NCBI GenBank assembly: GCA_010093485.1
Contig: MU001500.1
Location: 1,591,478-1,655,477 of the forward strand
Direction: 5' to 3'
Source: Karstenula rhodostoma CBS 690.94
Taxonomy: Eukaryota; Ascomycota; Dothideomycetes; Pleosporales; Didymosphaeriaceae
Length of the DNA: 64,000 nt
Shown here in pieces: positions 35,376 through 45,662 of the stretch. The position numbers and the translations under genes are program-made. The notes beneath the pieces are model-generated. The model did no database searches. It saw nothing but the letters and a program-made list of their open reading frames with translations, and had not been told where the DNA came from. The stretch's first letter is position 1. Each line of letters begins with the position of its first letter.

Positions 35376-36122
35376 CTACCTCAGTACCACGTTTCTCGCT
35401 GCTGCACCTGTTGCTACGATCGATGCGGGGACCGTAGTAGTCTCGGGGACTTTTATACTCGCGATAGTTGTCGTCGAAGCAGGAATGGAGTTGCTCAAGG
35501 CTTTGAAAACGTTCAGCAATCCTTTTCCACCGCAGATTGTATTCTGGTCCCCGGTGCAGGGCACATTGCAGTCCTTTTGGTTGCTTGTCCATTCCCCACC
35601 GACGTAGCTACTACACCAGCACTGGTTCCCTTGTTGCACGCCCGCAAATTGGTAAGCAAGACGGTAACAAGTGTTCTTGCATTTCGCCACAGTGAGGGAG
35701 GCGTCGCCTTTAGGATTCATATTCTGCTCTAGTATCGGCATCTCGGCATCCTCTGTATAGCACCCCATCGCCTCCCAAGCCGTGGGACTTGGGGCCAAGC
35801 TGACCGCTGCACTCGTTGTAGTTGGGGTGATGGTCGCCAAAGTTGTCGTGCTCGGTAATGCATCTATCTTCTCTTGTGTGATGATGCAGTACGATTGGAA
35901 GCTCCAAGGTTCACAGTCAAGACTGACTGATGGATTCCAAGAATGAAACTCCTCTGGCGTAATCCCGTACAACTTGCGAATGTATTCACAGGAGAAGGTT
36001 TCTGCATTGTCGTACCACCCTGCGCAATCTGCGACGGTGTCGGGATCCCACTGAAGGAGAGGAGTGGTCCCGCAAGCCACGTAGCGAGCGAGAAAGCCGA
36101 GAACGAAGAGATAATGAAGCAT
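35376..36122 (-). CDS. Secreted LysM-like + WSC domain protein
   Basis: A single-exon 248-residue protein from ATG 36122, chosen because it begins a clean signal peptide (MLHYLFVLGFLARYVACG). The same frame stays open upstream to 36524 but with low-complexity sequence and no better start. A LysM-like module (about 20-85) contains DCAGWYDNAETFSCEYIRK and ITPEEFHSWNPSVSLDC. A Thr-rich linker follows, then a WSC domain (about 118-210) with GCYTEDAE, CKNTCYRLAYQFAGVQ, QCWCSSYVGG and CTGDQNTICGG. The tail is Thr/Ile/Val-rich. LysM binds chitin-type GlcNAc polymers and WSC is a glycan-binding or wall-sensor module, so a wall-binding secreted protein is likely. No lesion is seen. Confidence 0.85.
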   Translation of the reverse strand: MLHYLFVLGFLARYVACGTTPLLQWDPDTVADCAGWYDNAETFSCEYIRKLYGITPEEFHSWNPSVSLDCEPWSFQSYCIITQEKIDALPSTTTLATITPTTTSAAVSLAPSPTAWEAMGCYTEDAEMPILEQNMNPKGDASLTVAKCKNTCYRLAYQFAGVQQGNQCWCSSYVGGEWTSNQKDCNVPCTGDQNTICGGKGLLNVFKALSNSIPASTTTIASIKVPETTTVPASIVATGAAARNVVLR

Positions 36123-37008
36123 AGCCGAGGTAATTGCAACGAACGACAACAGTGCAGTGTGGAGGATGATCCAGCTGTAGGGCGACGAGGACTCGACTCT
36201 GTAAGGGGGGAAATGGTTTGATAAGCAATTGACAGACACCAGGCCAGGAAATGTCTGGCGCGCCGAAAGTAGTAGGTAGCAGTGAGCATAGCCTGTGCCT
36301 TGGCACAAGTCTAGTTGCCAGACGAGCTCGCTGTGCCGCAAAGGCGAATTTCTGCGCGCGGGCCTGGCGCCACAGGGTAGATAACGACTGAGTTGTAAAA
36401 GACCATGCAGAGGACCGTACCACCCATGGGTGCTGGAGACCCTCACTCGAGTCGGGGCGAGGCGAAGCACGGAACACGGAGCCTTGGCACTGCCGAACCC
36501 GCGGGCGTTAGTGCTAGTGTTCACTACATGAGCCCAAGTATCTCCAGGATCCTACTCTGCCTGACCACACCCATCACACTCGTGGCACGCAAAGAAGACG
36601 CTTCCCGTAATTTGTGCTTAGGTTGACGGGCGTATGCTGCATATTGGCGCCAAGCCTCTGGTTGCTCCTACGGGCCGCTTACAGACCCACCAGACGAAGT
36701 ACGTCGTGAGTTCTCCGTCCCTTGTCTTCCTCCAACTCGCCCTGCCTCTGTATCTGAGAGTCTATGGCCTGGTACAATCGGCAACATCGGAGCGAGAGCT
36801 GACTCTTGGTAGGGGGGTATTAGGTCACACGTCGAATTTGTGAGTCACGCCACATACTCAACCCTCCAGCCGTACGAACCAAGCGCCAGGGCCGAGCGTA
36901 CAGGGAGTGAAGAGATCTCCTGACCCTCCAGTCAATAGATTCCCTTGAGCAGCCAAGTCGACCTGGTGCATTGGCACAATTGCACCAAAATACATCGCAC
37001 AGCCAGAG
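36123..37008. other. Divergent promoter region, LysM-WSC and 2EXR copy 2
   Basis: No gene is supported. The minus-strand frame continuing upstream of the WSC gene (36123-36524) lacks conserved features. Confidence 0.4.
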
Positions 37009-37681
37009 ATGTCAACCTTTTCACTGTTTTCACGCTTGCCAACGGAGTTGCGCTTACGGATTTGGGAGCTCACAGTCGAGCCCCGGACCGTTGATGTGTC
37101 AATGTCCGACTCCTACTTGTCCTCTAAATTTGATAATTCGCTTCCGGTGACGAACACGCCCGTGCCAGCTCCGTTACAGACGTGTCGAGAATCAAGGCGT
37201 GAACTGCAAAAGCACTATCGGCGCGGATTCGTTGAGCTCAGAAATAGGGACGATGTGGGACTACGTTACGTGTGGGTTAACTTCGAAATCGACATCATTT
37301 ACATCGGCGATGGGAATCACCTTGGGAACTATAAAGCAGTTGCACCGCAGATACAGCGGCTTCGGTTCGAAGCTGAAATTAGCGACGAATTTTTCTATCG
37401 TTTTAGCATGAAAGATCTTCGTCGTCTGTATGGATGGTATGAATACTTGGTGGGGTGCTCTGCAAGAACATGAATGGCCGTGCGGCGAGGAGAGCGTGTG
37501 GTTGATTGATCCGAACAACGGAAACATAATGAGAGGATCTGAGAATGATGCTATTTGTGAGCAACAGTGTAGGGATCGAACGTTAGCAATGGGTGACGAT
37601 TACGAGACTGGTCTACCCCTCATATTAGTATGGCTTTGCAGGCGAGTGATGAGGCGACGAGCGGCAGCAATTTCGAAATAA
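37009..37681 (+). pseudogene. 2EXR-domain protein, copy 2, with one frameshift
   Basis: The frame from ATG 37009 opens FSLFSRLPTELRLRIWEL, the start of the 2EXR domain, and continues with TPVPAPLQTCRESRREL and RYVWVNFEIDIIYIG. These are core family motifs. It reaches a stop at 37473. The natural continuation (MDGMNTWWGALQEHEW, then a GEESVWLIDPNNG stretch) lies in the next frame, 37430-37681. A single-base insertion or a two-base deletion near 37405-37430 (around CTTCGTCGTCTGTATGG) would account for the break. If it is a sequencing error, the gene is intact at about 224 residues. The function of 2EXR proteins is unknown. Confidence 0.7.
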
Positions 37682-38124
37682 CGAGCAATGGCGGCCTTAG
37701 TATTTAAAAGTGTGTAGAGTTATGCAGAGGATAGAGAACAAGAACCCCTCACATGTGTGCAGACTTTGTATATAGTAAGCGCAAAACTTACAACTAAACC
37801 GCAGCTTCAAGTTAGTTACGAAAGCACACCTCTCTTAGTACCACGAACGATCCGAACCATGACGGCGTGGTCTATCCCTTAGCGGGTTGGCGACTGCATG
37901 ATGCTGGGGAAGCTGTCCATAAGGAATCAATTTAATGAAAGCGAATACTATTGTACGATTATAGTACGTCCTTTCTAGAAACTGCTAAAGACATGCAACG
38001 ACTACTTCCGAGGTACGAGCCGTACCCTTATGTAGTGACCGACACCAATATCAAGGTCCTCGGCAGCTGACGACCTTAGCCTTGGCATACTTATGCGACT
38101 TGATCACAGTTAGATGATCCTTTC
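37682..38124. other. Gene-free stretch
   Basis: Nothing recognisable is seen. Confidence 0.4.
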
Positions 38125-39090
38125 CTAGGCCACCTGCATAGTAATCACTGTTGGATTTTTTTCACATATTTCTGGGCTGTATCTAGGGTCATATCTGACG
38201 GGCGCTGCTTGATCGTCTCTCCCCAGTCGACGGTTTCCCTGCAAAAGGATCCATGAGTCAGCGATTGAATTCGAAAGATTGGGCGCTGATGCACTGTACC
38301 ATGCATGTAGCGTAGGATTTATCGCCTGTGCCGGGTTCACGCCACCATTCAGTTGCTGTACCCTGACTGTCAAGCCGTCGATTTCGAGGTCCGTCCTAGC
38401 TTTACGCAAACTGGATTGCAAAAATCGCCGTTAGCAAAGCCACAATGATCTATCAAAGTCTTTGGAAGTGCTGTATCTCCACCAGCACCATCGCCTCCGC
38501 CACCGCCAGCGTGAGCACCATAACTGACAATCGAAAGTACGCTCCGTGAGATCTACTCCCTGCGAAAGCTAGTGAAAGGTGAATTACTTACAGGTAGTAT
38601 CCCTGATCCCCAGTCCGAGCCTCAATGATTCTATCCGTCGTATAATCGATATCTGAATACAGTCGGTTCTGTTCGGGAGTGGGGTTTGGTCCGAGCCTTT
38701 GGCAGGTCTGGTCCATATGGTTACCCAGCTTCTTGATATAGTTGTTGAATTCGTTCATGTCGGTCTTCATGGCGGCTACGGGAGGAATATTCCTAACCCT
38801 CGTGTTACCGGCTTTAAATGTTGTGAAGCACGCAAAGGCCGAAGCACGTTCGTCAAGCTGATTAGTGCTGGGTTTGAGGACGGTATAACCGACTCGTTGC
38901 GGTGCCCCTTCGAGAAAAGAATTGAGCTCATCCAAGTTGCAGCGACCGGCTCGTCTCCTGCACTCTAACCAGTCGTTATTTTGGCACTGGTCATTGCGCC
39001 ACCTTCTGCACTTGAAGCCAATTTTACGATCGGCTGGATCGTTGAATTCATCAATCTGGTACGCTTGGTATCTTGAACTATGTCAGGATG
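38125..39090 (-). CDS. Unrecognised cysteine-containing protein, 5' end missing
   Basis: A minus-strand frame runs from about 39090 to 38588. It carries KCRRWRNDQC, WLECRRRAGRCNLDELNSFL and a basic/polar C-terminal part ending TGDQGYYL. A donor site (GTAAGT) follows. A plausible second exon encodes a Gly-rich stretch and LIDHCGFANGDFCN, perhaps continuing to the frame at 38421-38125 by a further splice. No ATG or signal peptide was found upstream, so the gene is either truncated or has an unseen 5' exon. The ECRRRAGRCNLDE block reminds me of C-terminal extensions of fungal LysM-chitinase (killer-toxin-like) proteins, but this is only an impression. It lies next to a chitinase relic on the other strand. 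Confidence 0.35.
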
Positions 39091-39218
39091 ATCCAAACAA
39101 CTCAATCAACGAAAGCCTTAATCCCGACAGCTTGACGTAGGGATGGGCATGCTGCCAAGCATGAACGAGATCCCAGCTAGTTCAGATACGCCTGTGGCAC
39201 AGTATCTATGGTAATTTG

Positions 39219-40140
39219 TTCTAGCGTGAGGATGCTCTTTCCATGATCACCAAGACTGGTGCGGTGTCCAACAAGGTCGTCGTAGATGTTACTAGCTACG
39301 GAAGATCCTTTAAGATGGAATCAGCGGGCTGCGATAACGATAATTGCAAATTCACGGGCTCGCCACGCGTCTCCAACGCTTACAAAGATCGCTGCACGGA
39401 TACTGGGGGATACATATCGAATGCCGAGATCGAAGAGATTATCAACACCAGTAACGTCAACAAGAACTGGACTAAAGAGGGTTCAAACATGTTAGTCTTC
39501 AACGATACCGAGTGGGTGGCGTACATAACCGAGGACATGAAGGTGAAACGAAGCGAATTCTATAATTCGTACAATTTTGCCGGTACTACTGATGGGGTAG
39601 TGGACCTGCAAGATTTCTGGGAGTATGCTGGCTGATCCCTCTCAAAATTCAGAGCACTAACATTCTTGCAGTTCCAGCGGCGTCGAGGAATTGGATGAGG
39701 CTTACATTGACCCGGATTATTGGTCTTCTTGCACAGGGTCGCACTCCACACTCGAGGACCTCGAGAAACGAAAGGATTCGATACCAGACCATTGCTTAGA
39801 ACAGTACATTGTCGATGTCCAGGTCAAGATTCTGGGCATCTTGTTCTGGATTCCTTTTGCCGGTGAGATTGGTACTGGCTTGGCGACAATGCGTAGTGTT
39901 ATCCGTCTCCTAGGAGCAGTCGGTGACGCGGCTTTGTTGATCTACGACATTGTTAAGGACCCGGACAGCGCCTTTATGTCAGTCTTTAGCTACTTAGCGA
40001 CTGTAGGCGTTGGCAAGAGTGGGTTAAGGCCGCGGCGTCGTATAGGAGGATTATCGGAAAGAGGAAATACGAGTCTTGGTGCCATGAAGACTAGGTTGGA
40101 TAAGGTTGAGACTATTCGTGGCTCGATGTGTACACTTTGA
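39219..40140 (+). pseudogene. GH18 chitinase relic (class V, C-terminal part only)
   Basis: The frame holds DALSMITKTGAVSNKVVV, SYGRSFKMESAGC and GGYISNAEIEEI. These are typical of the late part of GH18 class V chitinases (killer-toxin-subunit-like group). A splice from 39622 to 39672 (donor GTATGC, branch CACTAAC) joins DLQDFW to DSSGVEELDEAYIDPDYW, and the C-terminal extension runs to 40140. The frame is blocked by a TAG at about 39216. The catalytic DGxDxDxE region, signal peptide and LysM modules that should precede it are absent. No start codon is available, so I call it a 5'-truncated relic. Confidence 0.75.
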
Positions 40141-40769
40141 TATATCAGGCAAGGCATTCCTTGAAAGTTATATAGAGGAGTATATAAGTGAGATTTCTAT
40201 CTATAGTATCTAGGGTATCAACGCCATCTACTAATAAGTCCAAGACGCTGTCTTCAAGATGAACCCACGCATGTGCATCTCGCAACATCTTCAGTTCTCA
40301 CCCCACCTCCACCCTGCGCACATCCCATAACATATCCTATCCGGCTCATGATCATAGCATTCAAGCACACTACCCACCGTCCCTGCCATCCCTATAACAT
40401 CCCTATCCCCACCTCATCTCCACCTTGCACTAATACATCTCCCCCAAACCAAACACCAGTTCTCAAAAACACTACCCACCATCTCCACCGCCAACCCTCA
40501 AAGTCTAAGCTTCATCGTGGCACGTTGCACACCCCTAGTCGTTGACACAATACCCCGTGTGGCCCATAATGCAATATCGAGGTTTCTATAGTCGTCGACA
40601 CCTTCGGTCGGTACGCACTAGCAGCCACCCACCTAACAATTTTACCCTATAGAATAATCCTTAACATCTAATCCATATCCTCTAAGCGAGCACGGCTCTA
40701 GTATCACTAGAACCTATTATCTTGCACTCTTCGTGTCCCCCTCCAGATCGCACAAACCGCGCAAATGTT
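40141..40769. other. Gene-free stretch between chitinase and SDR relics
   Basis: C- and A-rich low-complexity sequence (CACTACCCACC-type runs near 40365-40490, repeated imperfectly). No gene is supported. Confidence 0.45.
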
Positions 40770-41775
40770 CCTCGAGACTACCCTACCACAACTCTGCAAT
40801 TTACGAAAAACACCCACCTCGATGTGTACCCAGAAGTGGATCCCTCGGCACCAGCAAATAATCTGGGCGGGAAAGTCGTGATTATCACTGGCGCATCGCG
40901 TGGTATTGGCGCCGAAGTGAGTGTAGCAGACTGCAATCTACGCGCAGTCCAAAACCCAATCCCCGTAGAGAATGATACCAGCGTCCGCCAAGTCGGGTGT
41001 GAGAGCGATCGCGCTGCTAGCTACCGACGCTGAGAAGCTTGCCAGTGCGTGATCAAGACGATTGATCCCGCTATTGAAACTCTGGTCTGTCCCCTGGACA
41101 TAACCAGCGCTAAGGGCGTCGAGGATGCTTTCGCTGCCATCAAGGCCAAGTTCGGATATGCAGATTTTCTTATCCACGCTGCAGGCGCTGCCAGTGGCGA
41201 TGGCCCCAAGCTCCACGAGACGGATCCGGATGCGTGGTGGCACAATTTTGTAAGCGCCAACAGTTCAAACCTTCCAATCTAAGACCCGGGATCTAACTGT
41301 GCATCTATAGGAGGTTGACGGAAAGGGCACCTACCTTTTGATACACGCCTTCCTGCGCCAAGTGCCGGGTTTCAATACGCCAGCGGCAATCAGGAACGTG
41401 AGTTCATGGCAGCCTTTCTTCGTTATGCCCCAGATGGGCGGGTACTTCATGTCCGAGTTCATCCTCGACAACCTGTCCACTTACGTCGCAGCTGAGTATC
41501 CCAGCGTAGGTGCGACGTCCCTGTATCTGGGCCTTGTTGCGACAGACATGGTGCGCGAGCCCTTCCGCACGCTCTTCGATCATACTAGTACGGAGCTCGC
41601 AGGAGGCACGTCTGTTTGGCTTTGTCAGAAGAAAGCGAAGTTTCTCAGCGGGCGATGGAGCGCCGCCAACTGGGACGTGGAGGATTTGGTTGCAAGGAAG
41701 GAGGAAATTGTCACAGATGATCTACTCAAGCTCACGCTCAGGGGGAGCTTCGGCGCTGACGCTGCTGGGTCTTAG
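40770..41775 (+). pseudogene. Short-chain dehydrogenase/reductase relic
   Basis: Coenzyme-binding sequence VVIITGASRGIGAE is followed by a spliced segment SAKSGVRAIALLATDAEKL, then DITSAKGVEDAF, LIHAAGAASGDG and, after a second intron (donor at about 41250, acceptor TCTATAG), the catalytic region. Several defects are visible. There is no in-frame ATG in the first exon. The frame changes near 41044-41048, between EKLAS and VIKTIDP. The catalytic YxxxK is replaced by YFMSE, and the usual PG after the active site reads LG. The open part after the second intron is long and clean. Together these suggest a non-functional or very diverged SDR; a separate start for the 3' half cannot be ruled out. 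Confidence 0.65.
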
Positions 41776-42406
41776 TCAACTGTCTCAGTTGCCGTTGAAA
41801 CAGTGTCCCCGGGTCGCATGAGCATCACGTGTCTGGCGTCGCTCCTGCCAACCCGAAGGGCTGAGTGGCTCCATCCTGCTGACGGGCTTATGTAACTCTC
41901 CGTGCCTCCAACAGAATGAACCGCCACTCTTACCATACAAGTGCACAGCAATCTTCGTTCCCATCGGTATTTCGCATTTTTCGTCGCCTTGTTCCATCCG
42001 CCCACCTTCGCCGTGCTCGAGCTTTCTCGAAACAGCCCAGGGCGGATCCCTGCACGGGCCCCCGATGACGCTGACGCTGTGACGGGCTTTGTGGACCAGC
42101 CACCTTTCCCCATAACTTGCCAGGCGAGCCAATCACGGCGGCGGATCGCCCGTTGCTCGCAGTTCTGCGATCCACAGCTTGACCTCACATCGCGCACGGC
42201 TTCCTGACCTTGGACTCTTACACCAACCTTTTCACCCGCAGCGCACTCCCCTTTACCACACGCGCATCCTTCTCATCGTTACGCGCCCCAGTTCCAGCTT
42301 CAAGCGACCCAATTGAGCTCAACGTCACCTCGCGACCGTTAAGTCCGATTTGCGGAGATTGAACGTCATCCCATCGCCCCCGGCCCATCAAGCAGCTACG
42401 AGCGCA

Positions 42407-43383
42407 ATGGCTGACACTCAGATTCAAGAGGGCGACAAAGGTATGCACGATTCCATCCCGTCTGGCTTGGTTGTGAAGCAGCTGCTCCGGCTCGCGGCCT
42501 GCCTTCAGCTCCGCTGGCTTCCTGGCGCTAGTACGCGCGCACGAAGAGCACACGGGCATCTTCCTCCCCGACGTCTGAGCGCGTCAACATTGCAATATGG
42601 AATGCTGATCTGTATGCTGCAGTCTCCTGGCAATGGGGCTCAGGACAGCCCGGTGGTGAGGTTGCCGAGGTCAAAACACAGGGCGAGATTGCCATCGAAT
42701 CCAAGCGAGGCAACACCATCAAGAAGAACGCCGACCCCGAAAACCCCGCCGTGCACATCGAGCGATCTGGCAACGATGTCGTCAAGCGCGCTTCCGAGCT
42801 TGAAATAGAGGACAAGGCCAATGGCAACTCCGAGCAGGCTAACGGCGACTCAAAGCCCGAGGAGAAGCAATCAGAGCCTGAGGAAGCCGCCGAAGAATCC
42901 GAGTCCAGCAACAAAGCTGACGAGAAGCCGGCCGAGCCGGAAAAGAAAGATAAGGAAATAAATGACGCTTCTCCAACCAATGCCGAGCCAGAGAAGCCGG
43001 TCGACGAGGGGCAGTCCGAGAAGCAGAACGGTGTCGTTGAAGATGCCGAGGCCTCCAAGGCTGACGAAGACAAGGATCAGCCCAAGGACGCTCAGGAAGA
43101 TGAGCCGGCCGAGAAAGACGAGCCAGCCGAGGAAGATCCCCAGACTGGCGATAAGCGTAAAGCTGAAGAGCCGGCTGCCGAGACAAACGGCACGGAGGGT
43201 GATGAAGAGCCTGCGTTGAAGAAAGCCAAAGCCGACGAGGAGAAGACAGAGGACAAAAAGAAGCCAGGCCGTCCCAAGGGGGGCGCTAAAAAGGAGAAGA
43301 AGGAGCCTGCGAAGAAGAAGGGGCCCAAGAAAGCTGCTACTGCTGACGGCCAGCCCAGGCGTTCAGGCAGGAACAGGTCTTGA
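42407..43383 (+). CDS. HVA1-family TUDOR-domain protein (DUF2945) with AT-hook-like tail
   Basis: Two exons (42407-42440 and 42623-43383) with a 182-bp intron give about 264 residues. The hypervirulence-associated TUDOR domain (about 12-75) reads VSWQWGSGQPGGEVAEVKT, continues with IESKRGNTIKKNA and closes with ERSGNDVVKRASELE. The rest is a highly charged Glu/Lys/Asp-rich region with a GRPKGGAKK AT-hook-like motif and a basic end (RRSGRNRS). The tail suggests a nuclear or chromatin-linked role. HVA1 was named from a Cryptococcus gene whose loss raises virulence, and its biochemical role is unclear. No lesion is seen. Confidence 0.85.
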
Positions 43384-44216
43384 GTTGTGGCCTCGGCCGA
43401 GTGACGACGTGGAGCGTCGGGAGCTCCATCACCTTCATCACTCTTGAGTATTGTCCGATGAACTATACTTCATCACATTTCCTTTTTGGCTTTCCAGGTC
43501 TTGCGTGGGGAGGTAGTGGTCAAAACTCTAAGGGCATATTTGGCGGAAAAGGTGGCGCAAATGGATGCTATTACTATGATACGTTGTCGATTAGTGTTTC
43601 CGCGTCGCAAGGACCTTTTCAGGTCCACCTCTGAATTGTAGACTAGCTGGCTGCCTTTCCTTCAGTTCGTCGGAAAAGTTTGCACATTACGCATCGCGAA
43701 TGAAAGTAAAAACTGTATTGTTCTATCTGTGATGCGCCGTCAGCTTATGTACGACGAGAGCGATGGATGCATCGAGTTCAAGGGTGATTCTTCAGTATGG
43801 AAATACTCATTCAGTGAGGCGAGGCCTCTCCGATCCGTCTTGAAACTTGTGATTGTGATTGAATCATCATGATACGCGGTGGGGAAAGAAAAATTGCACA
43901 TAGGCACTTACCTGTAGTTGAGCGACCCATGACGCCAGCCTGCGCACGACCTACGGTGCGCACCCGTTGTCCTTCTAAGCTATCGTGCTTTGCTCCGCCA
44001 ATATAGACCGCAGATACAGTGCGGGTGTGGTGCGGCGACCACTGGTGGTGAGGAAACGAAGGTGAGCGGCAGCACAGAAACTTCTTTCTAAGCGAGGGTC
44101 TTGGCGCTGCGGCAGCCCGTTTGCGCGCGCTGTCTCCAGCAAAGCCACTTTCAACATTGCTATTTTATTATGCATGTCCCATCTATCCATAACGCCGTCG
44201 CTCGCAATGAATGTTC
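43384..44216. other. Intergenic, convergent HVA1 and MFS genes
   Basis: Contains both 3' UTRs. Nothing else is supported. Confidence 0.4.
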
Positions 44217-45662
44217 TCAAATTTTCGCTCTAAGCACCCAGCGCCTTCCCAAACATGCCCATCGACTGAAAATGAAGCTCATTAAACTCAACGCAAGAAT
44301 GCAGCAGAAGAAGCCAACCATCGCCTCGGGCCCGACGGTTTGTACTAGCTCTCCGCTTATGGGGATGCAGACGAGCGTTGCGAGCGATGCCACAAAGTAC
44401 ATGCTGCCGTAGTATCGTCCGAACTCATCCGCCCTGCACAGCTGTCCCACACAAGCCGGCGTGAGAGCCATCCAACTTCCAGTACCGAATCCAAACAGGG
44501 CTGCAAATGCGTACAGTGCAGGTAGTGACTTCGTTCCCAGTGGCAGCCACAAAGCCAGCATGAAGACCAGCGTGAAGACGATCATGATGAACAGCGTGTT
44601 GAATCGGCCTAGCTTGTCCGCTAGGTAACCTGGTAGGATTCGTCCAAGGCAAGAAGCTCCATTCAGGACAGCGATGAGGTAGAAACCTGTATCAGGTGGG
44701 AAGTCCGTGGCTATGGATGCATATGTGGGTAGGATGCCCAAGGCACCGAACAACACGACTTCGAAGCCGAACACACTGATGGTGAAAAGACTGAAGCGCA
44801 AATCTCCGAAGATGTGCAGAGATATGATTGCCTTTTTCTTGGCTGCGGGTGATGGCCGGAAGCGAGCCTTGAGCAGGATATTACTGATGACGAGGCAGAA
44901 GAGGAATACGAAACCTAGAATCCGCAGAGACCATGCATATCCATATGCCGGGAAGGTCGACTTCAGCATCAACGGAATTGCAAATCCCCCGACGGAGCTT
45001 CCCGTCATCGCGATGCCTTGCGCGAGCGCTCTCCGCGTCTTGAACCACTGCGCAACAACAGCAAGCGCAGTGCAGGTGAGCATGGCTGCTGTTACGCCTC
45101 CCAACATCCCAAGGCAAAGTATCATCTGCCAGAACTCGGTGCACTCCGCGAGCAGGAATATCATAACCACATAGCCGATGCTCCCCACCAAGGCGATCCA
45201 TCGCGGGCCGTATCGATCGAAGAAGGGTCCCACCAAGAGGCCTAGCCCAAGCATGAGGTACACGAATACCGACGGGATCCAGCCAATGTCACGAGCGGCA
45301 AACTCTGACAGTTGGTTCTGATGCCAGTAGTCCTGGAGTGTACCTATAGCCACTGAAAACCCGAACGATGGCAAGAGCATCAGCGTTGCGCCGGCCACCA
45401 CGAGCCATGCTCGCAACCCACCATCGGGGAAAACATCTTCGCTGTCGGTCTCTTCTGCTATCTCTTCGTCCATGCCCCCTCCCGCATGGTGTATCCTCGA
45501 GGACGACCGTTGCACTGCTGTGGTATGGTGACTCTTTCCTCCAGCCGACCGCCTGGATAATCTAGAAATCGCTTTCTCCAACACATCCATCTCTCCGTCC
45601 GCCGTCGCCGCACCCCAAGGTCTCTCCTGCAGCTGTACCGCCGGAGCCGCCAACACATCCAT
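44217..45662 (-). CDS. Monocarboxylate-type MFS transporter (MCT/Mch-like)
   Basis: A single-exon protein of 481 residues from ATG 45662; the frame is open ten codons further but only to a TTG. The hydrophilic N-terminus has an acidic stretch (EEIAEETDSEDVFPDGG) leading directly into TM1, typical of fungal MCT proteins. About twelve membrane segments follow, with the PDGGLRAWLVV signature, PFFDRYGPRW, QWFKTRRALAQGIAMTGSSVGG and LADKLGRFNTL. Relatives move monocarboxylates or other small organic acids, or act as efflux pumps; the substrate here cannot be read. A C-terminal Arg-rich segment ends the protein. Confidence 0.85.
   Translation of the reverse strand: MDVLAAPAVQLQERPWGAATADGEMDVLEKAISRLSRRSAGGKSHHTTAVQRSSSRIHHAGGGMDEEIAEETDSEDVFPDGGLRAWLVVAGATLMLLPSFGFSVAIGTLQDYWHQNQLSEFAARDIGWIPSVFVYLMLGLGLLVGPFFDRYGPRWIALVGSIGYVVMIFLLAECTEFWQMILCLGMLGGVTAAMLTCTALAVVAQWFKTRRALAQGIAMTGSSVGGFAIPLMLKSTFPAYGYAWSLRILGFVFLFCLVISNILLKARFRPSPAAKKKAIISLHIFGDLRFSLFTISVFGFEVVLFGALGILPTYASIATDFPPDTGFYLIAVLNGASCLGRILPGYLADKLGRFNTLFIMIVFTLVFMLALWLPLGTKSLPALYAFAALFGFGTGSWMALTPACVGQLCRADEFGRYYGSMYFVASLATLVCIPISGELVQTVGPEAMVGFFCCILALSLMSFIFSRWACLGRRWVLRAKI

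Noticed and set aside
35376..36524. A longer start for the LysM-WSC protein at 36524
   Set aside because: The extra 134 residues are low in conserved features and would bury the signal peptide that begins at 36122.
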